DNA of 64,000 bases, taken from the NCBI RefSeq assembly GCF_040096355.1, contig NZ_JBBMEX010000003.1, positions 154,454-218,453 on the forward strand, read 5' to 3'. Below the pieces are notes generated by a model. It was not told where the DNA came from. It did not search any database and saw only the letters and a list, made by a program, of their open reading frames with translations. Source of the stretch: Maccoyibacter intestinihominis (GTDB taxonomy: Bacteria; Bacillota; Clostridia; Lachnospirales; Lachnospiraceae). Positions 46,216 to 55,774 of this stretch are shown piece after piece. The position numbers and the translations under genes were made by a program. Every line of letters starts with the position of its first letter. The stretch's first letter is position 1.

Positions 46216-47123
46216 CCATTCCTTTGTTTCATATTTTTTACTGCTACTTCTAAATAACTTTTGGCATGTTCCATGTAATCATTTTCTGTTTTCAGTTTCT
46301 GATAGGACTGCATTCTCTCTTTAGAAAGTGTTCCGTTTTTCAATGCCTTTTGCACCGCACATCCCGGTTCTACCGTATGCGTACAATCGCGAAAACGGCA
46401 TTGCAGTGCCAGTTCTTCAATGTCCGAAAAAGTACGGTTGATACCGCTTTTCGCATCCCACATGCCAAGTTCACGCATTCCCGGTGTATCAATGACCATC
46501 CCGCCATCTGGTAAAAACAGCAGTTCCCGATGTGTCGTTGTATGCCGCCCTTTATCATCATTTCTGATGCCACCCGTTGCAAGACGTTCTTCTCTAAGCA
46601 GTCGGTTGACCAGCGTGGATTTTCCCACACCGGAAGAACCTAACAACGCTGCGGTTGTTCCCGCTGAAAGATAGGGCAGGATTTCTTCTATTCCAGCGGT
46701 CTCTAATGCCGTTGTTTTTATGATCCTGACACCGGGTGCTGCCTCCTGCACCGCGAGCAGTTTTTCTTCTATGTCCTTGCAGATATCTGACTTTGTCAGC
46801 ACCACCACCGGTTTTGCACCGCTGTCCCATGCGATAGACAGATAACGTTCTAATCGCCGCACGTTAAAATCCTGATTCAATGCCATGCATAGGAATACAA
46901 TATCAATGTTCGTGGCAACTAACTGTTCCTTTCGGTCGCTGCCTGCCGCTTTTCGCATGAACACGCTTTTTCTTGGAAGTACCTGATGGATCACTGCCTG
47001 GGTTCCTTCCCCGGTTTTCCCCGCCATCACAAAATCTCCGACTGCCGGAAAATCAGAAGAATGTGCTGCATCATTGCACACTTTTCGATCAGCTCCCAAA
47101 AGAGCCGGTTCTGTTTTTTTCAT
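46179..47123 (-). CDS. rsgA: RsgA-like ribosome biogenesis GTPase, N-terminally short
   Basis: ATG 47123 has AGAGGAC ahead; a frame from 47162 is also open. The OB-fold remainder (SDFPAVGDFVMA) is followed by a circularly permuted GTPase: VVLTKSDI (G4), LLGSSGVGKSTLVNRLL (G1), RHTTTHRELLF (G2), IDTPGMRELG (G3) and a zinc site CRFRDCTHTVEPGC. RsgA checks the 30S subunit during maturation. The first 40-50 residues of the OB domain usual for this paralogue are missing, and the last residues (RSWVQIPSN) run into the deleted methyltransferase. It may be a decaying second copy. Confidence 0.8.
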   Translation of the reverse strand: MKKTEPALLGADRKVCNDAAHSSDFPAVGDFVMAGKTGEGTQAVIHQVLPRKSVFMRKAAGSDRKEQLVATNIDIVFLCMALNQDFNVRRLERYLSIAWDSGAKPVVVLTKSDICKDIEEKLLAVQEAAPGVRIIKTTALETAGIEEILPYLSAGTTAALLGSSGVGKSTLVNRLLREERLATGGIRNDDKGRHTTTHRELLFLPDGGMVIDTPGMRELGMWDAKSGINRTFSDIEELALQCRFRDCTHTVEPGCAVQKALKNGTLSKERMQSYQKLKTENDYMEHAKSYLEVAVKNMKQRNGCQRSWVQIPSN

Positions 47124-47155
47124 AATGCTTCTTTGTCCTCTTTTCTTACAATTTT

Positions 47156-47755
47156 TTACCATTCTTTACAAATGCTTTTCTCTAATTCTTTCAGCGCCTC
47201 TTGGAATTGCTTCTTTGCACTTTCCTTATCCTCTGCTCCGTCATAAACACTGTAAAAAAAGAACATTGTTGCATACAGACGAACCGCCTGAGCCCTTGCA
47301 TTCCTGACTCCTGATGATGTAAACAGATCTGCCACATACTCCATTGGTCCTGCTACTAAATACTGCTGATACAGTTTTTGCATTTCCTCGGAACGAAACT
47401 GCTCTAAGGTCAACATTCTGCGAAATGACGCAGCAAACGTATCCTCCGTCCAATAGGTAAACTGCTCCTTACAATATGTAAAAAACTGTTCCATGGAAAT
47501 GTCCTGATACTGCTCTTCCATTTCTTCTAAAGTTCCCTCTGGCATCTCACAGTTTCCTGCCTGCTCTGCATCTCTTTGTTCCATCCGTATTAAAATATGG
47601 TCAAAAATATCCCGTTTGTTCTTATAGTGTTTATATAATGCGCCTTTCGTCATTCCAAGCGCTCCTGCGATCTCACTGACGGAAACAGCCTCATAACCAT
47701 TGCCTGCAAATAACTGTAAGGCAGTGGTCAAAATTGCTTCTTTCGTATCACCCAT
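47156..47755 (-). CDS. TetR-family transcriptional regulator
   Basis: This gene codes for 199 residues. The HTH is at residues 6-50 (AILTTALQLFAGNGYEAVSVSEIAGALGMTKGALYKHYKNK, in pieces). A helical effector domain follows (YWTEDTFAASFRRMLTLEQF). Two palindromes precede the gene, so it probably represses itself. The next gene (rsgA-like) overlaps by up to 7 nt in its longer form. No drug pump is present nearby. Confidence 0.88.
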   Translation of the reverse strand: MGDTKEAILTTALQLFAGNGYEAVSVSEIAGALGMTKGALYKHYKNKRDIFDHILIRMEQRDAEQAGNCEMPEGTLEEMEEQYQDISMEQFFTYCKEQFTYWTEDTFAASFRRMLTLEQFRSEEMQKLYQQYLVAGPMEYVADLFTSSGVRNARAQAVRLYATMFFFYSVYDGAEDKESAKKQFQEALKELEKSICKEW

Positions 47756-47772
47756 AAAATCACTCCTTTCTT

Positions 47773-47816
47773 GTAAACGATTGTTTACCTCTCTATTCTA
47801 GTAAACGTCCGTTCAC
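47773..47816. promoter_or_regulatory. Twin operators of the TetR regulator
   Basis: The perfect palindrome GTAAAC-GATT-GTTTAC (47773-47788) and a near-copy GTAAACGTCCGTTCAC (47801-47816) lie 28 bp apart centre to centre, upstream of the TetR start. Confidence 0.75.
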
Positions 47817-47838
47817 TTATCAAAGATTTTTTTCCATA

Positions 47839-47884
47839 CAAAAAACAGCTAACATCTTCCCTAACAAGAATAATGTTAACTGTC
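47839..47884 (-). terminator. Rho-independent terminator of the ser/mscS cluster
   Basis: The minus-strand stem ACAGTTAACAT / ATGTTAGCTGT is followed by TTTTTTG, 38 nt after mscS. Confidence 0.85.
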
Positions 47885-47922
47885 TTTCTTTTTCTATAAT
47901 CCCATTCTAACGATGATCCACG

Positions 47923-48765
47923 CTAACTACGGATTGTCACATCCATCTGTGGATATGGAATCTCTATTTCATTTTCATCCAATGCGTATTTGATGTTTTC
48001 GTTCATACGCCATTTCGCATCCCAGTAATCCTCGGTCTTGACCCAGATACGGATGCCCATGATCACACAACTGTCTGCAAGCTCCGAAACAAACACCTTT
48101 GTCTCTTCTTCTAACAGACATGCCGGTTCATTTAAGATCACTTGATTTAGGACTTCTTTTGCCTGTCTGATATCTGCCTGATAGGAAATGCCGACAGTCA
48201 GATCCAGCCTGCGTTTCTCTGCGGCTGTTACGTTTGTCATACTGTTATTTGCCAGTGTTCCGTTTGGGATGACGATACTTTTATTGTCAATCGTTTTCAG
48301 TCTGGTATAAAAAAGGGAAATCTCTTCAACAGTTCCCTCATTTTTATTCGTATCCTCAATGACATAATCACCCACTTTAAAGGGTTTCATCAAAAGGATC
48401 ATCACACCACCGGCAAAGTTCGAAAGGCTGCCCTGCAATGCCAGACCAAGTGTCAGTCCTGCGGAACCTAACACGGCTACGACCGATGCTGTCGTCACTC
48501 CAAAAAGTGTCAGTATGATGAAGATCAAAAGAACATAGAGTGCACCTTTGATAAAAGCATGGATAAACTGCTTCACGCCTTCATCAATTTCCTTACGGTC
48601 TGCCCAGCGTTTGTTCATCTTCAGGATTGCTTTGATGATCCTGCTGCCGATCAGATAGACGATCACTGCAAGCACTACATTAAAGCAGAAATCCAGCATA
48701 TTCGGCAAAATCGACGCTATATAGTTCTTCAATAAGCCAATCTCTTGTTTATCTGCTGCTGTCAT
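47923..48765 (-). CDS. mscS: MscS-type mechanosensitive channel
   Basis: This gene codes for 280 residues. Three membrane segments (about 14-40, 62-85, 90-120) end in the pore-lining TM3 with Gly/Ala packing (LGSAGLTLGLALQGSLSNFAGGVMI in pieces). The beta domain (VGDYVIEDTNKNEGTVEEI, IVIPNGTLANNSMTNV) and the alpha-beta C-terminus follow. It releases solutes on hypo-osmotic shock. AGGAGG precedes ATG 48765, and it follows the DUF1015 gene by 14 nt. Confidence 0.92.
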   Translation of the reverse strand: MTAADKQEIGLLKNYIASILPNMLDFCFNVVLAVIVYLIGSRIIKAILKMNKRWADRKEIDEGVKQFIHAFIKGALYVLLIFIILTLFGVTTASVVAVLGSAGLTLGLALQGSLSNFAGGVMILLMKPFKVGDYVIEDTNKNEGTVEEISLFYTRLKTIDNKSIVIPNGTLANNSMTNVTAAEKRRLDLTVGISYQADIRQAKEVLNQVILNEPACLLEEETKVFVSELADSCVIMGIRIWVKTEDYWDAKWRMNENIKYALDENEIEIPYPQMDVTIRS

Positions 48766-48779
48766 TGGTATCCTCCTGC

Positions 48780-50036
48780 CTAAATCTCATGGATAAACAG
48801 TCCGCTTCTAAGCTTTGGTTCAAACCAGGTAGATTTTGGCGGCATCAGCAATCCTGCATCTGCTACCGCAAACAGTTCTCCAATAGAGGTTGGATACATG
48901 GCAAACGCCACCGCACAGTCCGTATGTACTCTGCGCTCTAGCTCTTTCAGTCCGCGGATTCCTCCGATAAAATCAATCCGGTCATCCGTCTTAGGGTCCT
49001 TGATACCAAGTACCGGGTCTAAAAGCAGATCCTGTAATAGGGATACATCCAGTCCTTTGACCGGGTCAGGATTCTTGTCTGCCTCTTTCAAACGGCAAAG
49101 ATACCATTTTTCTCCTAAGAACATACTATATTCGCCCTTTTGTTTCGGACGTAACTGCTCTTCGCTTTGGTCTGACGCATGTTCAATCTCAGATACGTCA
49201 AAAATTTCACATACTTTTGCAAGGAAATCTTCTTTGGACATACCATTCAAATCCTTTACCGCACGGTTGTAGTCCATGATCATCAACCGGTCATCCGGGA
49301 ACAACACCGATAAGAAATAATTAAATTCCTCCTCACCGGTATAGTCAGGATTCGCTTCTCTTCGCATAAAACCGACTTTAACGGCAGAAGCGGCACGATG
49401 ATGTCCGTCTGCAATGTAGATTTCGCCAATAGAAGAAAATGCCTGTTCTATCACAGCAATATCCGCGTCTTTGTCTATAACCCAGACACAATGGCGGATC
49501 CCATCATCTGCCACAAAATCATAGACCGGTGTGTCTGAAGATTTTACACGGTCAACTACTTCATTAATGCGCTTATTTGATCGGTACGCTAAAAAAATCG
49601 GTCCGGTCTGGGCATTACAGGTATCTACATGATGAATCCTGTCTGCTTCTTTTTCCGCTCTGGTATTCTCGTGCTTTTTGATCACACCGTTTGCATAATC
49701 ATCTATCGATGCACAGGCGGTAATCCCCGTCTGTGTACGTCCATTCATGGTCAGCTCATAGATATAGTAGCATCGTTTTTTCTCCCGGATAAAATCTCCT
49801 TTTTCTACCATATCCCAGAGCAGATCATGTGCTTTCTGATAGACTCTCTCGTCATAGGTATCTACGGTATCGTCAAACTGTGTCTCTGCACGGTCGATAT
49901 TTAAAAAACTCAGCGGATGGTTCGCTACTGCTGCTTTTGCCTCTTCTCTATTGTATACATCATAAGGAAGGGCTGCAATTTTATCTGCTTTTTCTTCGCT
50001 TGGGCGAATCGAAAAGAATGGTCGAATGACTGCCAT
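48780..50036 (-). CDS. DUF1015-family protein of the serine cluster
   Basis: This gene codes for 418 residues. Family pattern: IRPFFSIRPSEEKADKIAALPYDV at the start (quoted in pieces), KKHENTRAEKEADRIHH, VWVIDKD, IYIADGHHRAASAV and FNYFLSVLFPDDRLMIMDYNR. The family often lies beside serA/serC in Clostridia, and a kinase-like role in serine metabolism has been suspected from that, but it is unproven. It is 24 nt after serA. Confidence 0.85.
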   Translation of the reverse strand: MAVIRPFFSIRPSEEKADKIAALPYDVYNREEAKAAVANHPLSFLNIDRAETQFDDTVDTYDERVYQKAHDLLWDMVEKGDFIREKKRCYYIYELTMNGRTQTGITACASIDDYANGVIKKHENTRAEKEADRIHHVDTCNAQTGPIFLAYRSNKRINEVVDRVKSSDTPVYDFVADDGIRHCVWVIDKDADIAVIEQAFSSIGEIYIADGHHRAASAVKVGFMRREANPDYTGEEEFNYFLSVLFPDDRLMIMDYNRAVKDLNGMSKEDFLAKVCEIFDVSEIEHASDQSEEQLRPKQKGEYSMFLGEKWYLCRLKEADKNPDPVKGLDVSLLQDLLLDPVLGIKDPKTDDRIDFIGGIRGLKELERRVHTDCAVAFAMYPTSIGELFAVADAGLLMPPKSTWFEPKLRSGLFIHEI

Positions 50037-50060
50037 TGGTTCCTCCGTTTGTTCTGATTG

Positions 50061-51224
50061 TTATTTGATGACTCTGACTTTTAATACACCGTCTAAAGCG
50101 GCTAACTGTCCTACGATTTCTTCTGTCACATTAGACTCTAAATCTAACAGTGAATATGCATAATCACCGCGGCTCTTATTCGTCATATCGGTAATGTTGA
50201 TGTCTCCATCGCCTAAAATATTTGAGAATTTACCGATGATTCCCTTTTTATTCTTATGCAGAATTGCAATTCTGCCCGCCTGTGTACAGGCTCCCATGTT
50301 ACAATTCGGGAAGTTTACGGAATTGCGGATATTTCCATTCTCTAAATAATCTTTGATTTCCTTTACTGCCATCACAGCACAGTTATCCTCAGATTCCTGT
50401 GTGGATGCTCCAAGATGTGGTGTTACGATACAACCCTTTTTGCCTGCTGTTATCGTATTTGGGAAGTCCGTGACATATTTTTTCACCTTGCCCTCTTCAA
50501 TGGCAGTTAAGATTGCTTCCTCGTCTACTAAAAGATCTCTTGCAAAATTCAAAACCACAACGCCATCTTTCATCTGTGCAAAGGCTTCTTTATTTAACAT
50601 TTTCTTTGTATCATCCAATAATGGAACATGAATGGTAATGAAATCACACGCACTGTAAATCTCTTCTACGGAATTAATGTGTTTTACATTCCGGGACAGG
50701 TTCCATGCTGCATTAACGGAAATAAACGGATCATATCCATAGACTTCCATGCCAAGATGTGTTGCTGCATTTGCCACACGCACACCGATCGCACCAAGGC
50801 CGATCACACCTAATTTTTTACCTGCAAGCTCATTTCCTGCAAAGGCTTTCTTTGCCTTCTCTGCATCCTTTTTCACATTCTCATTGTCTTTATTTTCCAG
50901 TACCCAGTCAATACCTCCGACAATATCACGAGATGCTAAGAGCATTCCTGCAAATACCAGTTCTTTTACGCCGTTTGCATTGGCTCCCGGTGTATTAAAA
51001 ACAACAATTCCTTTGTCTGCACATTTTTCTAACGGAATATTGTTTACACCGGCACCGGCTCTTGCGATCGCTTCTAAGCCTTCCGGCAGCTCTAAGTCAT
51101 GCATCGCTGCACTTCTTACTAAAACAGCCTGTGCGTCATTCAATTCCTCTGTTTTCTGATAATCTTCTGTAAATAGATCCAAACCTACTTCTGCGATTGG
51201 ATTCAGGCAGTGATACTGATACAT
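50061..51224 (-). CDS. serA: D-3-phosphoglycerate dehydrogenase
   Basis: This gene codes for 387 residues, the short form. The NAD-binding Rossmann motif is LGVIGLGAIGVRVANAA (about 138-154). Catalytic region: NFARDLLVDEEA (Arg), then VTPHLGASTQES (His). The C-terminal ACT domain (GKFSNILGDGDINITDM) is the usual serine-binding regulatory domain. It oxidises 3-phosphoglycerate, the first step of serine synthesis. Its start overlaps the serC stop (TAATG), so the two are translationally coupled. Confidence 0.95.
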   Translation of the reverse strand: MYQYHCLNPIAEVGLDLFTEDYQKTEELNDAQAVLVRSAAMHDLELPEGLEAIARAGAGVNNIPLEKCADKGIVVFNTPGANANGVKELVFAGMLLASRDIVGGIDWVLENKDNENVKKDAEKAKKAFAGNELAGKKLGVIGLGAIGVRVANAATHLGMEVYGYDPFISVNAAWNLSRNVKHINSVEEIYSACDFITIHVPLLDDTKKMLNKEAFAQMKDGVVVLNFARDLLVDEEAILTAIEEGKVKKYVTDFPNTITAGKKGCIVTPHLGASTQESEDNCAVMAVKEIKDYLENGNIRNSVNFPNCNMGACTQAGRIAILHKNKKGIIGKFSNILGDGDINITDMTNKSRGDYAYSLLDLESNVTEEIVGQLAALDGVLKVRVIK

Positions 51225-52306
51225 TATGCATTCTCCTCTTCAAATTTTTTCATAAATTCTACTAATTTTTCTACGCCCTCTTTTGGCATTGCATTGTAAA
51301 TAGAAGCTCTCATACCGCCTACACTTCTGTGTCCTTTTAAGTTCTCAAATCCGGCTTTCTTTGCTTCTTCTACAAATTTTGCATCTAAGTCTTTGTCACC
51401 TGTTACAAATGGTACATTCATCAAAGAACGGTCTTCTTTTCTGACAGTTCCTTTGAATAATTTACTCTCATCTAAGAAATCGTAAAGAATCTTTGCTTTT
51501 TCTTCGTTTCTCTGCTTCATAACTTCAAGTCCGCCCATCTTCTTGAGCCATTTGAATACTTTTCCACAGATATAAATACCATATGCAGGTGGGGTGTTAT
51601 AGAGTGAATCTGCATCTGCATGTGTCTTATAGGTCAACATGGTTGGTGTTCCCGGAAGAACATCCTCTGTAATTAAATCCTCACGAATGATTACAATGAC
51701 AACTCCTGCCGGTCCGATATTCTTCTGAACACCGCCGTAAATAATGCCGTATTTGCTAACGTCTACCGGCTCGGAAAGGAAACAGGAGGATACGTCTGCT
51801 ACTAAAGTCTTGCCCTTTGTATTTGGAAGTGTTTTGAACTTCGTTCCGTAAATGGTGTTGTTCTCGCAAATGTATACATAATCTGCATCTTCGGAAATCG
51901 GAAGATCGGAACAGTCCGGTATGTAGGAAAATGTCTCATCTTCTGAGGATGCGATCTTGTTGGCTTTTCCGTACTTAGATGCCTCCTGCCATGCTTTCTT
52001 TGCCCACTGACCGGTTACGATGTAGTCTGCAACTTTGTTTTTCATCAGATTCATCGGGATCATTGCGAACTGCTGGGATGCTCCGCCCTGTAAGAACAAT
52101 ACCTTATAGTTATCCGGAATGTTCATCAGTTCTCTTAAATCTGCCTCTGCCTCTTTGATGATCGTCTCAAATGCTTTGGAACGGTGGCTCATCTCCATCA
52201 CGGACATGCCGGTTCCTCTGTAATCTAACATCTCGTCTGCTGCTTCTTTCAATACTTCTTCCGGTAATACTGCCGGACCTGCTGAAAAGTTATACACTCT
52301 GCTCAT
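51224..52306 (-). CDS. serC: Phosphoserine aminotransferase
   Basis: This gene codes for 360 residues from ATG 52306 (GGAGG ahead), opening MSRVYNFSAGPAVLPEEVL as in the family. PLP-binding Lys is in YGGVQKNIGPAGV (about 197). Conserved FLQGGASQQFAMIP and C-terminal GHRSVGGMRASIYNAMP are present. It makes phosphoserine from 3-phosphohydroxypyruvate and glutamate, the second step of the pathway with serA. Confidence 0.96.
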   Translation of the reverse strand: MSRVYNFSAGPAVLPEEVLKEAADEMLDYRGTGMSVMEMSHRSKAFETIIKEAEADLRELMNIPDNYKVLFLQGGASQQFAMIPMNLMKNKVADYIVTGQWAKKAWQEASKYGKANKIASSEDETFSYIPDCSDLPISEDADYVYICENNTIYGTKFKTLPNTKGKTLVADVSSCFLSEPVDVSKYGIIYGGVQKNIGPAGVVIVIIREDLITEDVLPGTPTMLTYKTHADADSLYNTPPAYGIYICGKVFKWLKKMGGLEVMKQRNEEKAKILYDFLDESKLFKGTVRKEDRSLMNVPFVTGDKDLDAKFVEEAKKAGFENLKGHRSVGGMRASIYNAMPKEGVEKLVEFMKKFEEENA

Positions 52307-52381
52307 ATTCGCTCCTCCTGCTCTCTTTGTCTTGTGAATTCTTTCACAATTATAGCTCACATGATAAAATTTATCAATGTC

Positions 52382-54067
52382 TTATCTTTCCTTTTTTTCT
52401 AGGTCTTCTTCTGTAAACACTTCGCTAATCGCTGCTCCCGGTGCAACCATTGGCCATACTTTATCATCACAATCAATGATCGCATCAATGACCACCGGTG
52501 TTTTCATGGTCAGTGCCTGCTTCATTGCCGCATCAAATTCCTCGCGGTTTGTCGCACGGATCCCGGTTGCTCCCATTGCTTCCGCCATTTTTACAAAATC
52601 CACTGCGTCATTTAAAACGGTTGCGGAATATCTCTGTTCATAGAACAGATCCTGCCACTGACGCACCATTCCAAGTACATGGTTATTGACCACTACCTGT
52701 ATCAGCGGTAACTGCTCTCTGACTGCTGTTGCGATCTCATTCATATTCATGCGGAAACATCCGTCTCCCGCAATGTTGATAACTGTTTTTTCCGGATTTC
52801 CGATCTGTGCTCCGATCGCTGCTCCAAGTCCGTATCCCATGGTTCCAAGTCCACCGGATGTAATTAAGGTTCTCGGCTTGGAATATTTATAAAACTGTGC
52901 TGACCACATCTGATGCTGGCCTACTTCGGTAACAATGGTCGCATCTCCGTTGGTCAGTTCATAGATTTTTTCTATCATATATGGACCGCTGAGTCCCTGC
53001 GGATGATAGGTAAGCGGATACTGTTTCTTATATTCTAAGATATGTTCCATCCACTCTTTATGCTCCATCGGCTCAAGTCTTTCGTTCACTCTCTTTAAAA
53101 TCTCACGGACATCGCCCATGACGCAGGCATCCACAACAATGTTTTTATTTACCTCTGCCGGATCTACGTCAAACTGCAAAATCTTTGCATGATGGGCAAA
53201 TTTTTTGGCATTTCCGATGACACGGTCTGAAAAACGTACACCGATCGCGATCAGCAGATCACACTCGCTGACTCCGAGATTGGATGTCTTCGTTCCATGC
53301 ATGCCAAGCATTCCCGTGTATCGTTCACCGGTTCCGTCATAGGCACCTTTTCCCATCAGGGTATCCGTAACCGGAGCATCTACTAATTCCACAAACTCTT
53401 TTAATTCCTCGCTTGCTTCTGAGATCACGGCTCCGCCACCTACAAATATGTATGGTTTTTTCGCATGTCTTATGTACGAAACTGCCTGTTCGATGTCTTC
53501 TTCTGTCATCTTCTGTGTCAGACGCTCCACCGGCTGTATTTCTTTTGCCTTATATTCGGTCTTTTGTGCCGTGATATCCTTTGGAATATCTACTAACACT
53601 GGTCCCGGTCTTCCGGTCTGTGCAATGCGGAATGCTCTTCGTATCACATCCGCTAACTCTTTGACATCTGTCACAATAAAATTGTGCTTTGTGATCGGTG
53701 TGGTAATTCCTGCAATATCGATCTCCTGAAAACTGTCTTTTCCAAGCAGTGGAACCGTTACATTACAGGTGATCGCCACCATCGGTACGGAATCCATATA
53801 TGCGGTTGCAATTCCCGTGACAAGGTTCGTCGCTCCCGGCCCGCTTGTTGCAAAACAGACACCCACTTTTCCCGTACTTCTTGCATATCCGTCTGCTGCA
53901 TGGGAAGCTCCCTGCTCATGGGAAGTTAAGACATGACGAATCTCATTTCTATGCTTATACAGCTCATCATACACATTTAAAATTGCTCCGCCCGGATATC
54001 CAAATATCGTATCTACGCCCTGTTCCTTCAGACATTCTATGACGATTTGTGCTCCTGTTAACTGCAT
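52382..54067 (-). CDS. ilvB: Acetolactate synthase, large subunit
   Basis: This gene codes for 561 residues. ThDP enzyme: catalytic Glu in TSHEQGASHAADGYAR (about 50), the FAD-region core, and the ThDP motif GDGCFRMNMNEIATAVREQL (about 436). It joins two pyruvates, or pyruvate and 2-oxobutyrate, for Val/Leu and Ile. No small regulatory subunit (ilvN) lies next to it. It is 28 nt after ilvD and 75 nt before serC. Confidence 0.95.
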   Translation of the reverse strand: MQLTGAQIVIECLKEQGVDTIFGYPGGAILNVYDELYKHRNEIRHVLTSHEQGASHAADGYARSTGKVGVCFATSGPGATNLVTGIATAYMDSVPMVAITCNVTVPLLGKDSFQEIDIAGITTPITKHNFIVTDVKELADVIRRAFRIAQTGRPGPVLVDIPKDITAQKTEYKAKEIQPVERLTQKMTEEDIEQAVSYIRHAKKPYIFVGGGAVISEASEELKEFVELVDAPVTDTLMGKGAYDGTGERYTGMLGMHGTKTSNLGVSECDLLIAIGVRFSDRVIGNAKKFAHHAKILQFDVDPAEVNKNIVVDACVMGDVREILKRVNERLEPMEHKEWMEHILEYKKQYPLTYHPQGLSGPYMIEKIYELTNGDATIVTEVGQHQMWSAQFYKYSKPRTLITSGGLGTMGYGLGAAIGAQIGNPEKTVINIAGDGCFRMNMNEIATAVREQLPLIQVVVNNHVLGMVRQWQDLFYEQRYSATVLNDAVDFVKMAEAMGATGIRATNREEFDAAMKQALTMKTPVVIDAIIDCDDKVWPMVAPGAAISEVFTEEDLEKKER

Positions 54068-54095
54068 GTTATCTAATCCCTCTCTTTCAGCTTCC

Positions 54096-55763
54096 CTATC
54101 TTGGTATCTCTAACACTGCTCCACGGTTTCCTGAGGTAACCATGGATGCATAACGTGCAAGATAACCGCTTGTAACTTTTGGCTCTCTTGGCTGCCATTT
54201 TGTTCTTCTTGCTTCTAATTCTTCTTCTGATACTTTAACATCTAACTTCATGTTTGGAATATCAATTGCGATGATATCGCCCTCTTCGATCAATGCGATC
54301 GGTCCACCGACTGCTGCCTCCGGTGAAACATGTCCGATGGATGCTCCACGGCTCGCACCGGAAAAACGTCCGTCTGTGATCAGTGCTACGGAAGATCCAA
54401 GTCCCATTCCTGCAATGGCGGAAGTCGGATTTAACATCTCTCTCATTCCAGGACCGCCCTTTGGTCCTTCATAACGGATGACTACCACATCGCCTGCTAC
54501 GATCTTTCCACCCTTGATAGCGGCAATCGCATCCTCTTCACAGTCAAAGACTCTTGCCGGTCCTTCATGTACCATCATCTCTTCTGCTACGGCAGAACGT
54601 TTTACAACACCGCCGTCCGGTGCAAGATTTCCCTTTAAGACTGCTAATCCACCGGTCTTACTGTATGGATTGTCCAGCGGACGGATAACGGATGTATCTT
54701 TATTCTCCACACCTTTAATGTTTTCTCCTACGGTTTTTCCTGTTACTGTCATGCAGTCCAGATGTAGTAATCCTAATTCGGACAACTCATTCATCACCGC
54801 ATAGACACCACCTGCTTCGTTTAAATCCTCCATATATGTCGGGCCTGCCGGTGCAAGATGACAGAGGTTTGGAGTCTTTTCACTGATTTCATTTGCAAAA
54901 GATATATCAAAGTCAAAGCCGACCTCATGCGCAATCGCCGGAAGGTGCAGCATACTGTTCGTGGAACATCCAAGTGCCATATCTACCGTCAATGCATTTA
55001 AGATTGCGTCTTTTGTCATAATATCTCTTGGACGGATATCTTTTTTATACATTTCCATGACTGCCATTCCTGCATGTTTTGCAAGACGGATTCTCTCGGA
55101 ATATACTGCAGGGATCGTTCCGTTGCCCTGTAAGCCCATTCCAAGGGCTTCTGTTAAGCAGTTCATGGAGTTTGCCGTATACATACCGGAACAGGAGCCA
55201 CAGGTTGGACATACCTTTTCCTCATATTCGCATACATCCTCTTCACTCATGGTTCCTGCTGCATAAGAGCCGACTGCCTCAAACATGGAAGAAAGGCTGC
55301 GTTTTTTTCCTTTCACATGACCTGCTAACATTGGTCCACCGGACACAAATACGGTCGGTACATTGACTCTGGCTGCTGCCATCAAAAGTCCCGGTACGTT
55401 TTTATCACAGTTTGGCACCATGACCAGTGCATCAAACTGGTGTGCTAATGCCATACACTCGGTAGAATCACAGATCAGATCCCTTGTGACTAAGGAATAT
55501 TTCATACCGATATGTCCCATGGCAATTCCGTCACAGACTGCAATGGCAGGAAATACAACCGGTACTCCGCCTGCTTCTGCAACACCCATTTTTACGGCAT
55601 TTACAATTTTATCCAGGTTCATATGTCCCGGAACGATCTCATTATAGGAGCTGACAATACCTACTAACGGTTTGTCCATTTCTTCTTTTGTAAATCCCAG
55701 TGCATTAAATAAAGAACGGTGTGGTGCCTGCTGCATCCCTTTTTTTACGTTATCACTTTTCAT
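54096..55763 (-). CDS. ilvD: Dihydroxy-acid dehydratase
   Basis: This gene codes for 555 residues, normal length. Fe-S cluster Cys residues are in MVPNCDKNVPG, CPTCGSCSGMYTANSMNCL and nearby. C-terminal GRFSGASRGASIGHVSPEA is present. It dehydrates dihydroxy acids to the 2-keto acids of Val and Ile. It is in the leuB-ilvD-ilvB operon with gaps of 11 and 28 nt. Confidence 0.96.
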   Translation of the reverse strand: MKSDNVKKGMQQAPHRSLFNALGFTKEEMDKPLVGIVSSYNEIVPGHMNLDKIVNAVKMGVAEAGGVPVVFPAIAVCDGIAMGHIGMKYSLVTRDLICDSTECMALAHQFDALVMVPNCDKNVPGLLMAAARVNVPTVFVSGGPMLAGHVKGKKRSLSSMFEAVGSYAAGTMSEEDVCEYEEKVCPTCGSCSGMYTANSMNCLTEALGMGLQGNGTIPAVYSERIRLAKHAGMAVMEMYKKDIRPRDIMTKDAILNALTVDMALGCSTNSMLHLPAIAHEVGFDFDISFANEISEKTPNLCHLAPAGPTYMEDLNEAGGVYAVMNELSELGLLHLDCMTVTGKTVGENIKGVENKDTSVIRPLDNPYSKTGGLAVLKGNLAPDGGVVKRSAVAEEMMVHEGPARVFDCEEDAIAAIKGGKIVAGDVVVIRYEGPKGGPGMREMLNPTSAIAGMGLGSSVALITDGRFSGASRGASIGHVSPEAAVGGPIALIEEGDIIAIDIPNMKLDVKVSEEELEARRTKWQPREPKVTSGYLARYASMVTSGNRGAVLEIPR

Positions 55764-55774
55764 ATCTATTCTCC

